A stretch of 64,000 nucleotides of DNA, from the NCBI GenBank assembly GCA_964036045.1, contig OZ038381.1, positions 140,527,596 to 140,591,595 of the forward strand, in the 5' to 3' direction. The DNA is from Eutreptiella sp. 'Long Island Sound 2002' (lineage: Eukaryota > Euglenozoa > Euglenophyceae > Eutreptiales > Eutreptiaceae). Both the position numbers and the translations under genes were made by a program. Shown piece by piece: positions 42,963 through 53,340 of the stretch (positions are counted from its first letter, which is position 1; the number at the start of each line of letters is the position of its first letter). The notes beneath the pieces were generated by a model, which worked only from the letters and a program-made list of their open reading frames with translations, was not told the DNA's origin and did no database searches.

Positions 42963-44128
42963 GGGCCAGCTCGATCAGCAGGTCCACAAGGTCATTGTAC
43001 TTGTGGGTCCGACTCTTCCTCTCTGAGGTGCTGCGGCAATCGTCCCACGTACCTGTAGGGATTTTACCCATGAGCCACAGATGGGGTTCTGTGGCTCCAT
43101 TGGAACCCACACTCATTCCAGAGAACAGATACTCCAGGTCGCACACATATTCAGAGACTCGCGCAGCGGAAGGAAATTCAGAGAGCATAGGGAGCTCCTC
43201 AATCTGTGTGCGTACACTGAGGTCAGTTTCATAGATTGGGAAAGCTTTTTCCAGTCTTTGCAGAACGTCGGCCCATGTTGAACAGGATTTCACAATCTGC
43301 TTCACCCGTTTTTGCAAAAATTTCCTTTTGCATGAGCGGTCCAAAAGAGAACATTTAGTGGCCACATCCACATGAGATTGGCCGGTAAGCACAAGAAACT
43401 CGGCAAACTCCTCTGCCCTTTCGGGCAGGTTTTTTGGGTCGAACTCCGGCAATTCCAGCTGGATATTTGCCTGGGCAATTGCTTTGCTACTCTTCCAGAC
43501 CCCTGGGATTAGGCCTGAAGGGGGGGGGGGGTACGCCAGCGAGGGGTACCAGAGCTATTAGCCCCTTTTTGTCAGTCTCTGTCATGGGCACGTCCTGTAG
43601 CTCAGCGATGGGGACTGTCCTGGCACGGGGATGAAAAGGGCTGGGGCAAGTGACGTTGGGTAGCAACTTGGACACCCTTGATCGTTTGAGATCTTCACTA
43701 AGCGTGCTCAATCCGGGAGAGGGTGCGGCCGGCGCTGGCTTGGGTAAGGGTTCAGTGATACCCAATATTGCCTTGACAGCCTGAGACAGGGCTGTCACAT
43801 CTGGATCTTCGGACCCAGACAGTAGTTTGGCCAGTAGTTCGGCCGTACCGTCACCCGCACCATAAGTTGGCTCTAGGAGATGGGAATGCTTCACATAAGC
43901 TGGACACATTTCAGGGTTCCTGCTGGTGGTTGGCAGCTCCGAACGCCATGCTGGCCCTCTCGGTTGCCTGGGTAGAGACACAATATCGGCCAGGTCCGTA
44001 GGTGGCAAGGAGTAAAGGTGGGAACCCATGTCCGTATGTGGTGGGGATCCCAAGGCTTCAAGTGGTTCATCTCCATCTTCCCCTCGGACGGACTTGTAGT
44101 ACTCCTCGTGGAGCACGTACTCGTCCAT
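42907..44128 (-). pseudogene. Chromovirus A gag N-terminal and capsid region
   Basis: Two frames: 44128-43487 (213 codons, from an ATG; acidic/Pro-rich N-terminus) and 43452-42907 (181 codons). The second is the capsid: KRVKQIVKSCSTWADVL, YETDLSVRTQIEEL, LWLMGKIPTGTWDDCRST and LVDLLIELALERE. It aligns with element B (KQVKQIVTESAAFADVL, YETNLSIRAG, FWLVAKLPREVWDECRAT, LLLHLVLEKE). The two frames and the following nucleocapsid frame are out of register, so at least two frameshifts exist. Confidence 0.75.
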
Positions 44129-45534
44129 TCTCCTTCTCAGTTCGTCTTGTTCCTCAGACCCTCCAACTGCCGCAGACGAAGATGCAGGGCAGGCTGAACG
44201 GGAGATGGAGACAGCAACTCCTCGGCGAAGGCGCTGCAGGCTGTCATCTCGGGCCGCTAAGGCCTCACTGGTTCAGGGTATTGGTATTTCTCTGGGCGCT
44301 TCTTGTTCCGCCCTTCAATGAACTGGATCTTCTTGAGACCCAGATGCAACTCTGAGCTTGGGCTCACTCATTGAGATGGGCCCACTGCTGCCCAGTTGTA
44401 CTTGTACACTCCGAATTGGCCGAGTCCTGGCGGACAGTTGTACTGTTGGTGTGGACATATTGTTTGCTGGGTTTGGTTTGTGTACTTCTCAGAGTCAGTT
44501 CGAAAGGTTCTCAACGGTTGCCTCTGCTACCGCAAAGATGTGCTTGGTTAGTGCCCTAATAGCTTTGATGAAATCCTGCAGGTTTTGGTGTTGGAAAACA
44601 GAACCAAAGCAGCAAAAAGAGCCAGGACAGGATGTCGATCGAATCAATGAATAGTTTTTGAAGTCCAGTTTATCACAGAAGGGCTGCAGATAGACAAAGC
44701 AGGCATATGTACAAAGATTCAATCACAAATGGTTAAAACAAATGATTTTTAAGTAAACCTGTTATGACTCTAGGCTTCAGGTTAGCATCAAGCACTTCAT
44801 GTGCACTTTTTTGGATGAAATAGAGTTGGTTAGGAATGTGGGGCTAAGCAGCAAGACCAGATACGGAATATGACCTGGCCAAGCAACTGAATCCAGAATC
44901 AGTTAAAAGGTAGAACCACAATAAGTGGTAGAATCAGTTGAGTATAGGGGTCTTGAGGTGGGGGACCACTAGGCCTGACCTACAAGGCCTTAGGCATGAA
45001 ATGCCTACTTTTTTTTGGTATAACTCTCATGAACGAAGATACCTCCGCTCAGTTGAGTGGTAGGGGTGCACTTCATGGGGGGGCCAGGGTTATAACCCTA
45101 GTCACTTTGAGAAAGTGTACGTTAAGCTTTAAAACAGAGATGAAAACGCTTAAGTAAGTCTGAGCATCAACAAAAGGGTTTTAGGGGGGGCTTGGCCTGG
45201 ATCAAGACCTTCAAGAAAGACATGGCAGTGACTTTTTCTTACTCCAATCATCCATGTCCCGTATGAGGCGGTGGCGACCCTCCAGGAGTGTGGGATATCC
45301 GTTTGCTCGCGTTGGAGCTGAACGGTATTCCTAGGACAGATCCCACCTTTCCAACTTTTTTTCACTAATTACTTACCTACTTTGTTTCCAACCAACCCCA
45401 GGGGACCAACTCGCCCCTACCCGTGATCCCAACCCCTGCATTCACATACAATTCATTGGTTTTGTCATCTCTAGCGTAAGTAAGTAAGTAAGTAAGGGCG
45501 GCCGCGTTCGCAGCCTCATCTGACATCCCCTTGT
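44129..45534. other. No gene seen; expected 5' UTR/LTR of chromovirus A
   Basis: The 5' LTR and primer-binding site of the minus-strand element should lie here, but no matching direct repeat was found near 28-29.5 kb. It contains the tRNA-like block at 45,046-45,098 and a (taag)n run at about 45,478-45,497 (aagtaagtaagtaagtaagg), possibly the simple tail of another retroposon. Confidence 0.4.
45046..45098 (+). promoter_or_regulatory. tRNA-like A and B boxes (SINE head)
   Basis: cgctcagttgagtggta (45,046-45,062) resembles a tRNA A box. ggttataaccc (45,088-45,098) matches a B box (GGTTCGAANCC consensus) and sits in a small T-arm-like stem (aggg...ccct). There is no tRNA acceptor stem, so this is a tRNA-derived retroposon head or tRNA pseudogene, not a tRNA gene. 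Confidence 0.5.
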
Positions 45535-47260
45535 TTGTTTGGCATGGTGGCCGCCTCTGGCGCGAAGGTGAGCTCTCAACCATTAGTTCCCCTGGCGACC
45601 CTTGTCTCACCTCACGGCCGTGCACTTCAACCAGGTTTGCTTCGGCAAAGACAAGCGGTAGGTTTCCTTCAGTTGCTGCCCTCAGGGTCTCAGCTCCTTC
45701 CGGTCACACGTCAAAGCATCCTCAGGCCTTCCCCCCCTAGCACAGCCTTTAGGGTGCCTGCAGGCGGATTTCCCGTGGATAGCGGTCGCCGACAGCGCAG
45801 CATTGCTGTCAACCACATTCGATCAGTCCCCATCTCTCACGGGTTAGATTATCCACTTGGCTCCCAGATGCACTTGGTTGTCGTCCATCCGCGGCTGGAA
45901 GCCTCGGGGCGACCCTTTCCACGTTCCCCCAGGTCCCGCTCACGCGTGAACCTACGTGTACTCAGGCCATTGACCCGGGGGCTTCAGAGTCAACCCTCAC
46001 CACTGTGGACACTTCACGGCCGTCCCGGAGTTCAGGGCATTTCCCCCACTTTTCATTGTCAGGCTCCCCATCGTTGGCCCATGGTTCACCACTCCATGGC
46101 GACTGGTTTGCCAATCCCACGGGGCTGTTGTGTGGCGCTTTCTGACTCCCATCTTTCCCTGCTCTGCTTTGTTCGCAACTCCGCGACGTCCCCTTCCCCT
46201 TTGCCACATCCAGTCGGCGGCCCAATCCCCGTGTGTCGTGGTCGCCCGTTCCCGAGGGGCTGTTGTGCGGCCCTTGCGGGACCCCTTTCCTGGCCTCGTC
46301 CACTCATCCCATCCCTCATCCTGTGCTTATACCCCACCGGGCCGCCAGCAACCCAGTGGCGCGGGCCCACTGGATCCTCATTCATCTGGGGACCGTTTTG
46401 TGCGCCTTGCACGGGTCGCTCCTATCCCATCCCCTTTTCCCGCGCACATGGTGCGTTCTCCTCACCAGTCACGGATGTTGCTGTCCGGGGCGTCTAGCCA
46501 CATTTCCCATGTCAAGGCCATATTGGCCTACCTGTGTATGGCACGAGAACACAGCGCCTCCAGGCAGCTGTGGCCCAGCAGGGACGCCACTACAGGTACC
46601 CCAGCTAGGGCTTGGAGGGGAGGTGCGTTCTGTATGAATGTGGTCTTGTCATCCTTGACGTCGTCGTTCAGGGCTCACCATCCCTGGCAGATGGCCCTTC
46701 TCTTGTTTGTCCCTCGCCAGAGGGTCCTTCATTCTTCTGTCACCTCCATACCTGGCTCGGGCGTGTTGCCTTGTGTGTGCTCTGCGCCCTAGGTTATGCA
46801 GGGTGGGCAGCCCAAGCGATCCACCTTTGTGTGTGCACGAGAAAACAGCATTTTTTTTGCGGCTGTGGCCTCGCAGGGACGCCACAACACATACCCCTGC
46901 TAGGGCTTGGAGGGATGTAGTGCTCCGTGGTCGTGCCCCGCTCTCTTACGTGGTGACCATGATGATGTCGTGCAACCCCTCCGATTCCAGGGGGAACTTT
47001 ACTCTTATCCTCCCCCCCTTTTGTGGCTTGGGCAGCTTTGTTGTGCGTGCGTCTCCGCCCTAGGGTTAGCTGGGTGGGCGGCCCTGGGTGCATCACTTCA
47101 CCCTACGTGCCCCACCTGCAGAAGGAATGATTCATGTATGGTGGGGGTGCAGAGAGGCGTAGCTACCAGCACTCACGTCTGGCCTGCTACACCCGGACCA
47201 CTGGGCCCGCCTCTGCGCCGCCTGTAGGGCCGGGCACTTGCGGGGACAGGCGTTCAACCC
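45535..47260. repeat. No gene; degenerate repeat of about 290 bp
   Basis: Paired phrases recur about 270-300 bp apart: ggcacgagaacacagcgcc... with ctgtggcccagcagggacgccac at 46,540-46,625, against gcacgagaaaacagc... with ctgtggcctcgcagggacgccac at 46,835-46,920, and ggctcgggcgtgttgccttgtgtg (46,755) against ggcttgggcagctttgttgtgcg (47,026). Also ggggctgttgtgyggc at about 46,120 and 46,256. ORFs of up to 320 codons run through it but resemble no protein. Confidence 0.6.
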
Positions 47261-47261
47261 C

Positions 47262-49000
47262 AGATGATCCAGTCCGGGGCGCCAGGCCGCCAGTTGTCCC
47301 TGGATGATCCAGTCCGGGGCGCGGCGGTTCCTGCTGCTTGATCCGCCCCGGATGTTCCAGTTCGGGGCGTCAGGTCTTATGTCACCGGATGATGTTCTCG
47401 TTGTGCTTTGGCCGCCTCTTCTTGTTTTGCCCCGGATGGTCCAGTCCAGTGCACTTCATGGCCTCGTCGCCGCTTTGCTGCATCAGCACAGCCTCGTCCG
47501 GCTCACCGCATCACTGCATCACCACGAGCTCCTCCTCTTCGCTGCTTCACTGCTTCTCCCCGGCCTCAAACTCTTGGCTGCTGCTCCGCATCGCCAAGGC
47601 ATCGTCCACTGGTTTACATCACTGCATCACCACGGCCTTGTCCTCATCTTGTTTGCTCTGCCTTTCCTCCGCCTCGTTCTCATCTCCGCTTCTCTACAGC
47701 ACCACGGCCTTGTCCTCATGGCTGCTCCTCTGCATCACCGCGGCCTCATTCATAGGTCTGTTTCTCTGCTTCACCACGGCCCCGTCCTCATCATTGTTGC
47801 ACTGTGTCTTCTCGGGTTCGTCCTCATCTCTGTTTCTCTGCGTCTGCATGGCATTGTCCTTTGCATTGCTTCCGGACATGATTTCATCACTGCGCCACCT
47901 TGGCCTCGGCCTCTCGTTTCCTTCGCCTCTCGCTGCCACTTTCCCCTGGACGCTCCAGCCCGGGGGGGGGGACTTGCCCTGCTTGTTCCGCCCCGGGCAA
48001 TCCTGCCCGGGGCGGCAGGCCATTTTTCCCCGGATAATCCCGCCCTCCGGGTTGTGGCCGCTCCTTCTTCTTCTGCCCCGGATGATCCAGTCTGGGGCGT
48101 CTTCCGCCACTTGTCCCTGGATGTCCAAGTCCGGGGGGCGGCAGCTCCTCCCGCTTGATCCGCCCCGGATGTTCCACTCCGGGGCGTCCGCCGCCGCTTG
48201 TCCCCGGATGATCCACACTGGGGGGTGGCGGCTCCTGCTGCATGATCCGCCCCGGGTGGTCCTGTCCGGGGCGCCAGTACTCTTTGCTTCGCCCGTTGCT
48301 GTCGTGGGGCTTTGACTGCTCTTTCTTGTTTTGGCTCCTTCTTAATCTTGTTCTGCCCCTGATGATCCTGTCTGTGGCATCAGCCGCCACTCGCCCCTGG
48401 ATGATCTAGTCCGGGGGGCGGCGTCTCCTGCTGCTTGTTCCGCCCCGGATGATCCAGTCCGGGGCGTCTGGTCTCTTGCGCGGCTTCGTCAGGGTCTCTG
48501 CATCTCTGCGTCACCTCGGGCTCCTCCTCTTCGCTGCTTCACTGTTTCACCACGCCTGCGTCTCCTTGGCCGCTGCTCCGCATGTCCTCGGCCTTTGCGA
48601 CTTGTGTGCTTCTCCAAGGCCTCGTCCTCCTCATTGTTTCCCTGCATCTTCCCGTCCTCGGCCTCTTCGCCGCTTCTCTGCATCTCCTAGGCCTTGTCCT
48701 CTTGGCTACATCTCTGCATCACCGCAGGCTCCTTCACTGGACCACTTCTCTGCTTCACCACGGCTCCGGCCTCATCGCTGCTGCACTGCATCTCCTCGGC
48801 CTCGTCCTCATCTCTGCTTCTGTGTATATCCATGGCATTGTTCTTTGCGTTGCATCGGAACCTGTCTGCATCGCTGGGACACCTCGGCCTCCGCCTCCTG
48901 TCTCCTTCGGTTCTGGCCGCCACTTTCCCCTGGACGTTCGGGTCCAGGGGGTGGGGGCTGCTCCTGTGTGTTCCGCCCCGGATGATCCAGTCTCTCAGAG
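47262..49000. repeat. Array of about 17 GC-rich hairpins in a CT-rich minisatellite
   Basis: The phrase cgccccggatgatccagtccggggcg recurs with variations about 17 times between 47,262 and 49,000. The best copy (48,441-48,466) has exact 9-bp arms cgccccgga and tccggggcg around an 8-nt loop. Changes in one arm are sometimes matched in the other, for example ccccgggcaatcctgcccgggg near 47,990. Between hairpin clusters lie CT-rich tandem units of about 36 bp (ctctgcatcaccacggcctc). ORFs in both orientations are repeats without motif. Confidence 0.85.
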
Positions 49001-51689
49001 CTTCGGGATCCCAGAGCATTTGTTATTTGCACACATTTGGCTTATATTCCAAGCCTGAAGCTTACTGCTAGAGTCTACTGCTCTTAGGTACACTACAGAG
49101 AGCAGAGATCTAGGATACATTAGCAGCCATACATCAATAATCACATTCTATATGCTTGTAATGTGATTGAATCATGTTTTCTGCTATTTTAGAAGGTTCT
49201 AATGTATTGGAAGCTTTTTTGAAGCCAATTTGAAGCTTCAGATGGCCAGTTGCGACTGTCTCCGTCTTTTGCCGCCGACGGCAATATACGTAACATTGTC
49301 AGGGCCTTTGACTCAATAGACTACTCAGGGAGCTGCATAAATATAGGTTTTATTGCCTTTTTGATGAGAATTCATTGTTACATCGATTTTTGTGTTATTT
49401 AGGCATGTGAATCCGTATCACTCCAGCAGCCAGTTGGTCCAGCTCAATGTGTGTTCACGACGTTGTCTTCTTGCTGTTGCCTGCTTTGTGCTTGGCAAGA
49501 GAGTCCATGGGAATGGAGAAATGCATTTCAAACAATTTGATTTTGAAGTGCAAGACAAGGAAAAGGGTTTGATATTCACCCAAAGGACCCAGGTCCAAGC
49601 ATATTATTATTATAACATTGAGCAATCACCTGGAGATTCCTTGGTTTTACCAGGACCTTACCATGCTGGCACATCGTCGGAGCTGTGAAAATTGTTTTCC
49701 TTTTTTGCAACCATCAATTGATTCTCGACAATATTTTCAGGGATGGTTCCAGTCCTGAACAGCGAACGAAAAGGTGGAAGCCTGCTGCAACAATGCTGGC
49801 AACCTTCTCCTGCATGTTGTTTTCATTTGTTGCGCACAAATCTGGGGAAACCTTTGTTTTGATGCGCTACAACATAATAGAACCCCAAAAGAAATACAAA
49901 AATCTACAATGTAATACAAAACAACTGAAAAAATGTCAAACAGGCGTAACATTTACATGACTCGCTAAAAATAATCCCCTACAAATCTAAACCAAAATAA
50001 AAACATTTTTTGGGAACACACCTTGGTATCTAAAACAAATTACAACCTCCAAAAAATATCCTCATATGAACATATATAATAACGAATAACACTACCCCCG
50101 CGTATTGCCCTGCCCCTACAGGGAACATGCAATAGAAAACACAAATTCACACTATTTGTTGCATCAAGGGGAACCATGACGTGCAGCATGACAGTACAGC
50201 GAACAAGAATACCTAATGCCAGATGCAGATTCCGAAGGTGCTGTTGCAGTACACTTTATTTTACGTGAGGAGGATGTATAACGCCACGCACTTGATGGCG
50301 TAGAAACTTGCGACTCTGCAATTGCTGCACCAGACGCCTTCCTGGTGGAGAAGGGCTGGAGTGGCATTGATTCGGGCACATGACAAAACGAATAGACAAC
50401 GAGCATGCCCCCCTGTTTGGGGCCTGTGCAACCTATGTTGACCCTGCATCTTAAAACATTTGCAAAGAGCAACACTTTAGCATCAAATTATGGGCAAAAT
50501 TGTCCACCAATTAAGTAGATCTTGAAGACAACCTCTCACAGGCAAAATCACTGGTCTTTGTACACCGAATGATGTCTCTGATCAAAGTTTCACCAAGATA
50601 TTTGGAACTTGACACTGACTAGGCTGACTACAGAAGCCGCACAAAATGAGCATTCGAAGCACAAACTGCTGGTTTGAGATACAAGATTCTAAGGTGTTGA
50701 TCACTATGGCTGTCAGACACTACAGCACAAGCGAGTGGGTGGCTTTTTGAACTGCAGAAGAAATGAGCAAAAACATGTTGGCTGGATAATAATTCAGCTG
50801 GGTATTCTGCTGAGCAGCAGAGCCGAGGGACTTTTGTCGGTCACTGGCTTAGTGGTCAGCTTCCGGATACAACGGGGCCTTTAATGCACTATCCAAACTT
50901 GGAATGCTATGAAAACAGCAACAGAAAGATGTGTACTATAACGAGACCTCGGTTTCTCTTCTGTCCGCCACTCGACCGTGCACTCAGAGCCCTCTTTTGC
51001 GATCATCTCTCCTCAACCTTCAAATTTGTGCTCATGGGCTCTGGCGAAGGTGGCTGCGTACCCCTCTTAACGAGATTCAGGCATCATGTGGTTTGACGTT
51101 TGAGGTTTGACCTTTCGGGTACCAGGCGCTCTTCGGCCCCGCGGGGCCACCTGGCCAGGCCAGGTGATATCCTTCCCACCGGGACCTAGTGGGGGGCCCT
51201 TCATGACACACACCCTGCCTGGTGGCACAGTCCCCCGGGTTCACGGGGCTCGGAGCCCTGTCCCTCCCCGGCTTCCCCATGTCGCCAGTCCCCGGTCAGT
51301 GCATCACTTAGCAACCGTGGTTGCAGGCGCTTACCCAATACGCCGCCCCCCTGATGCGTGGTTGCCCGGGCTGCTGGCGCCGCCCGGCCCGTGCTACTGG
51401 CTTGTCGCCAGTGGGACCCCCATGCGCTGGCGCGGAGGCTGCCTAGCCGCGGGGCTGGTGCGTAGCAGTGTGTGCTACTACTGCCTTGGCGGGTGCAGTG
51501 CCCTGCTCGTGTGTGCGCGGCGCTCGCGGCAGGTCCTTGGGGTCGGGGCCGGTGCCGGTTCTGGCTTCTCCCCCTGGGCTCCTCCCTTCCCTCGCGTCCC
51601 TCGCGCTGCATGTTGCGGGTTGTCCCGCCCGGGTGTCCCTTCTGTTCGCCTGCCGGAACCCCATTCCATGCGGTCTGAGCAGGAAAAAG
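49001..51689. other. No gene seen
   Basis: 49.0-50.9 kb is AT-richer with only short ORFs (for example 98 codons at 49392-49688 and 103 codons at 50164-50475, minus strand), none recognisable. 51.1-51.7 kb is GC-rich with overlapping ORFs on both strands (up to 201 codons), which I attribute to composition. Nothing repeated elsewhere in the window was noticed here. Confidence 0.45.
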
Positions 51690-51946
51690 TGTGTTTCCCT
51701 GCCAAAAGGTAAGCTTTAGTTGTTTTAGAGATGCCTAGAGGCATAGTACATCTTCATCTTACCATTGGCCTATCCAAAACGGGGTGACAAAGCCTTTTGA
51801 CCTATAAAACCAAGCATTGATCTATGGATGTTGTGTTGACCCCTGACCACCCAAACTGATTGAACTTAAGCACCACCTACTGGACTGACTGAGGCGCTGA
51901 CATTCATCCAGAGCCTATACACGTTCCTATATTTTCTCATGAATGC

Positions 51947-52020
51947 TTAGCTATCCTAGTGGTCTGCACCCTAGGGGGCTGGGGCACCTCTTTTCGACAG
52001 GTCCTGGGTTCAATTCCCAG
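51947..52020 (+). promoter_or_regulatory. tRNA-like A and B boxes in the LTR-like repeat
   Basis: ttagctatcctagtggtc (51,947-51,964) fits an A box. ggttcaattcc (52,007-52,017) fits a B box, in a perfect T-arm (ctggg ttcaatt cccag, 52,004-52,020). Acceptor-stem halves do not pair, so this is a tRNA-derived pol III-type promoter or relic rather than a tRNA gene. The other copy is at about 26,950-27,025 on the minus strand. Confidence 0.6.
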
Positions 52021-52137
52021 TCAGCCTAGCTAGGTAGGAAGATCCCATGTGACATGGCAGTGACCTCAGCGCCACAAGCGAGGCCACCTCAGCACCTATG
52101 GGACCCAAAACAAAGAGTGCACATCTCTAGAAGGCAC

Positions 52138-52145
52138 TATAAAAG
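52138..52145 (+). promoter_or_regulatory. TATA box
   Basis: tataaaag, conserved in the inverted partner near 26,830 (cactataaaag), about 400 bp upstream of the gag leader ORF. A retroelement promoter is the natural reading. Confidence 0.6.
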
Positions 52146-52395
52146 TGAGGGTGCCCATGTGGGCACTTTTCACATGATTGTAGGATATTTTCTAACTATC
52201 TTTTAATAAATCTGTAGTTCTTGTGAGTTTCTTTGTTGATACACTATCTCCTTTGACTGCAGCCCTTCATATTGTGGATTTGATCCTGTGGTCCCTTGCT
52301 TGCACTGTGGGTACTTGGACTTCTGGTTGATGTCATCAAAGCAATGCCATTTGCAAATCCTGAGCTACACCAAGAAGCAGCAGGAGCAAGCAGAG

Positions 52396-52456
52396 GCACA
52401 AACAAAACTATATCATCAAAAGCAATTAACGGTGAAAGCCAGTTTTAACTTTCTGG
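52396..52456 (+). repeat. Short repeat (about 60-65 bp), copy 2
   Basis: Nearly identical to 26,655-26,722 in the same orientation. Here it lies downstream of the LTR-like repeat, within the leader preceding gag. Confidence 0.85.
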
Positions 52457-52475
52457 TAGCAGAGGTTTTCAGTCT

Positions 52476-53340
52476 TTGCGTACCTGCAACCCCGTGCAGT
52501 ACAACCAGTACGTCGAGACTGAGTACACTTCTGAAGGGCGGAAGAATTACAACATGGACACCAAGGACACTGCTGAGAAGACAGTGCCCTCAGTGGCACC
52601 AGCGAAGCAGGCACCAGCGCTCAGACCTGCTGGTGAACCTGAACCTGAGGAGCCTGTACCTTCAGTGCCCTTAAGTTGGCTTGGGGACGATTCCCTGGAG
52701 GGCTTGGGAGCTTCCTTCAGCGAACTCTTCGTTAGAGGACCTGCAGGCAAAGAGAAGGAGAAGGACAAGGAAGCAGTGGATATGGGAATCAAAGAGGAGG
52801 ACCCGGGAGATGGACACGAACCATCCGATGAGGTATCCTTCGATGACAAACCTGTTGAGAGCGCGCTGAGCGCCTCTGATCACGCTGCAGTACCCTGTCC
52901 AACAACCACTACACTCCCAGCCATCATCCAGCAATATCCTCACCCACAGCAACTCCACCTACGGCTGAGGGTCTAGGGTTTACTGGCATGCCTTACTCCA
53001 CCTATGGTGTGACTCCAGCCGCGACTGCGCCACCTATGGCGACTGCAGTCAGCGAACCAGTGGCATCCAGCTCCACCTACACCGGCATTCCTGAGTCTAT
53101 GGCGCGCCGCTATGATGATGACTATCACAGACCCGCGGCGGGTGTGTACATGACCGTATACCTGGGTATGCGGCGCCCGATCCTGGCTCTACCATGCCAG
53201 CACCTAGCTTCACCTCTCTGAGTGTCCTACCTGGCCCTCAGTCTTGTGGTGGAAGGAGCAGAGGATCATGAAGATCCTCAAATGAGTCCCTGACGCGGTC
53301 AGAGATACGAGAAGCTCTTCAAGGAGCCACTGCAGAACTA
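52476..53340 (+). pseudogene. Chromovirus B gag N-terminal region, frameshifted
   Basis: A 166-codon frame (52476-52976), with a plausible initiator at 52554 (MDTKDTAEKTVP), is Pro/Glu/Asp-rich and includes PVPSVPLSWLGDDSLEGL. A second frame at 52988-53221 is Pro/Ala/Ser-rich (YSTYGVTPAATAPPM). They precede the capsid frame but are in different registers, so frameshifts have accumulated. Assigned to gag by position and by the acidic, Pro-rich composition shared with element A's gag N-terminus. Confidence 0.45.

Larger units (their letters stand above)
29520..44128 (-). mobile_element. Chromovirus A (Ty3/gypsy), interrupted and decayed
   Basis: Read on the minus strand, the order is gag (44,128-42,907), CCHC knuckle and protease (42,962-41,964), methyltransferase-like module (41,948-41,013), linker to RT (41,080-39,998 and again 33,422-32,410), RT and RNase H (32,555-30,852), integrase (30,809-30,102) and chromodomain (29,867-29,520). 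That is a standard gypsy order with an extra module. Three lesions break it: a SINE-like insertion at 41,313-41,685, a 0.99-kb duplication around foreign DNA at 33,434-39,997, and many stop codons. It may instead be two truncated copies joined at the duplicated linker. Confidence 0.8.
51690..52150 (+). mobile_element. LTR-like repeat, copy 2, upstream of chromovirus B gag
   Basis: The inverted partner of 26,822-27,290. It ends just after a TATA box and is followed by an aataaa at 52,205-52,210, then the gag leader, as expected of U3 followed by R/U5. It also contains a tRNA-like A box (51,947-51,964) and B box (52,007-52,017, ggttcaattcc), so a SINE may be nested in or form part of the repeat. 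No second LTR was found downstream, and the element lacks its 3' half. Confidence 0.65.

Noticed and set aside
45535-48985. ORFs of 320, 284 and 325 codons on the plus strand
   Set aside because: They follow degenerate repeats and the hairpin array; both strands are open and no motif is visible.
47262-49000. CRISPR array
   Set aside because: Dyad repeats recur, but spacing is irregular, the intervening sequence is itself repetitive, no cas-like gene is present, and the context is eukaryotic.
51940-52030. A functional tRNA gene
   Set aside because: T-arm and boxes are good, but the acceptor halves do not pair and the sequence is part of a larger dispersed repeat.
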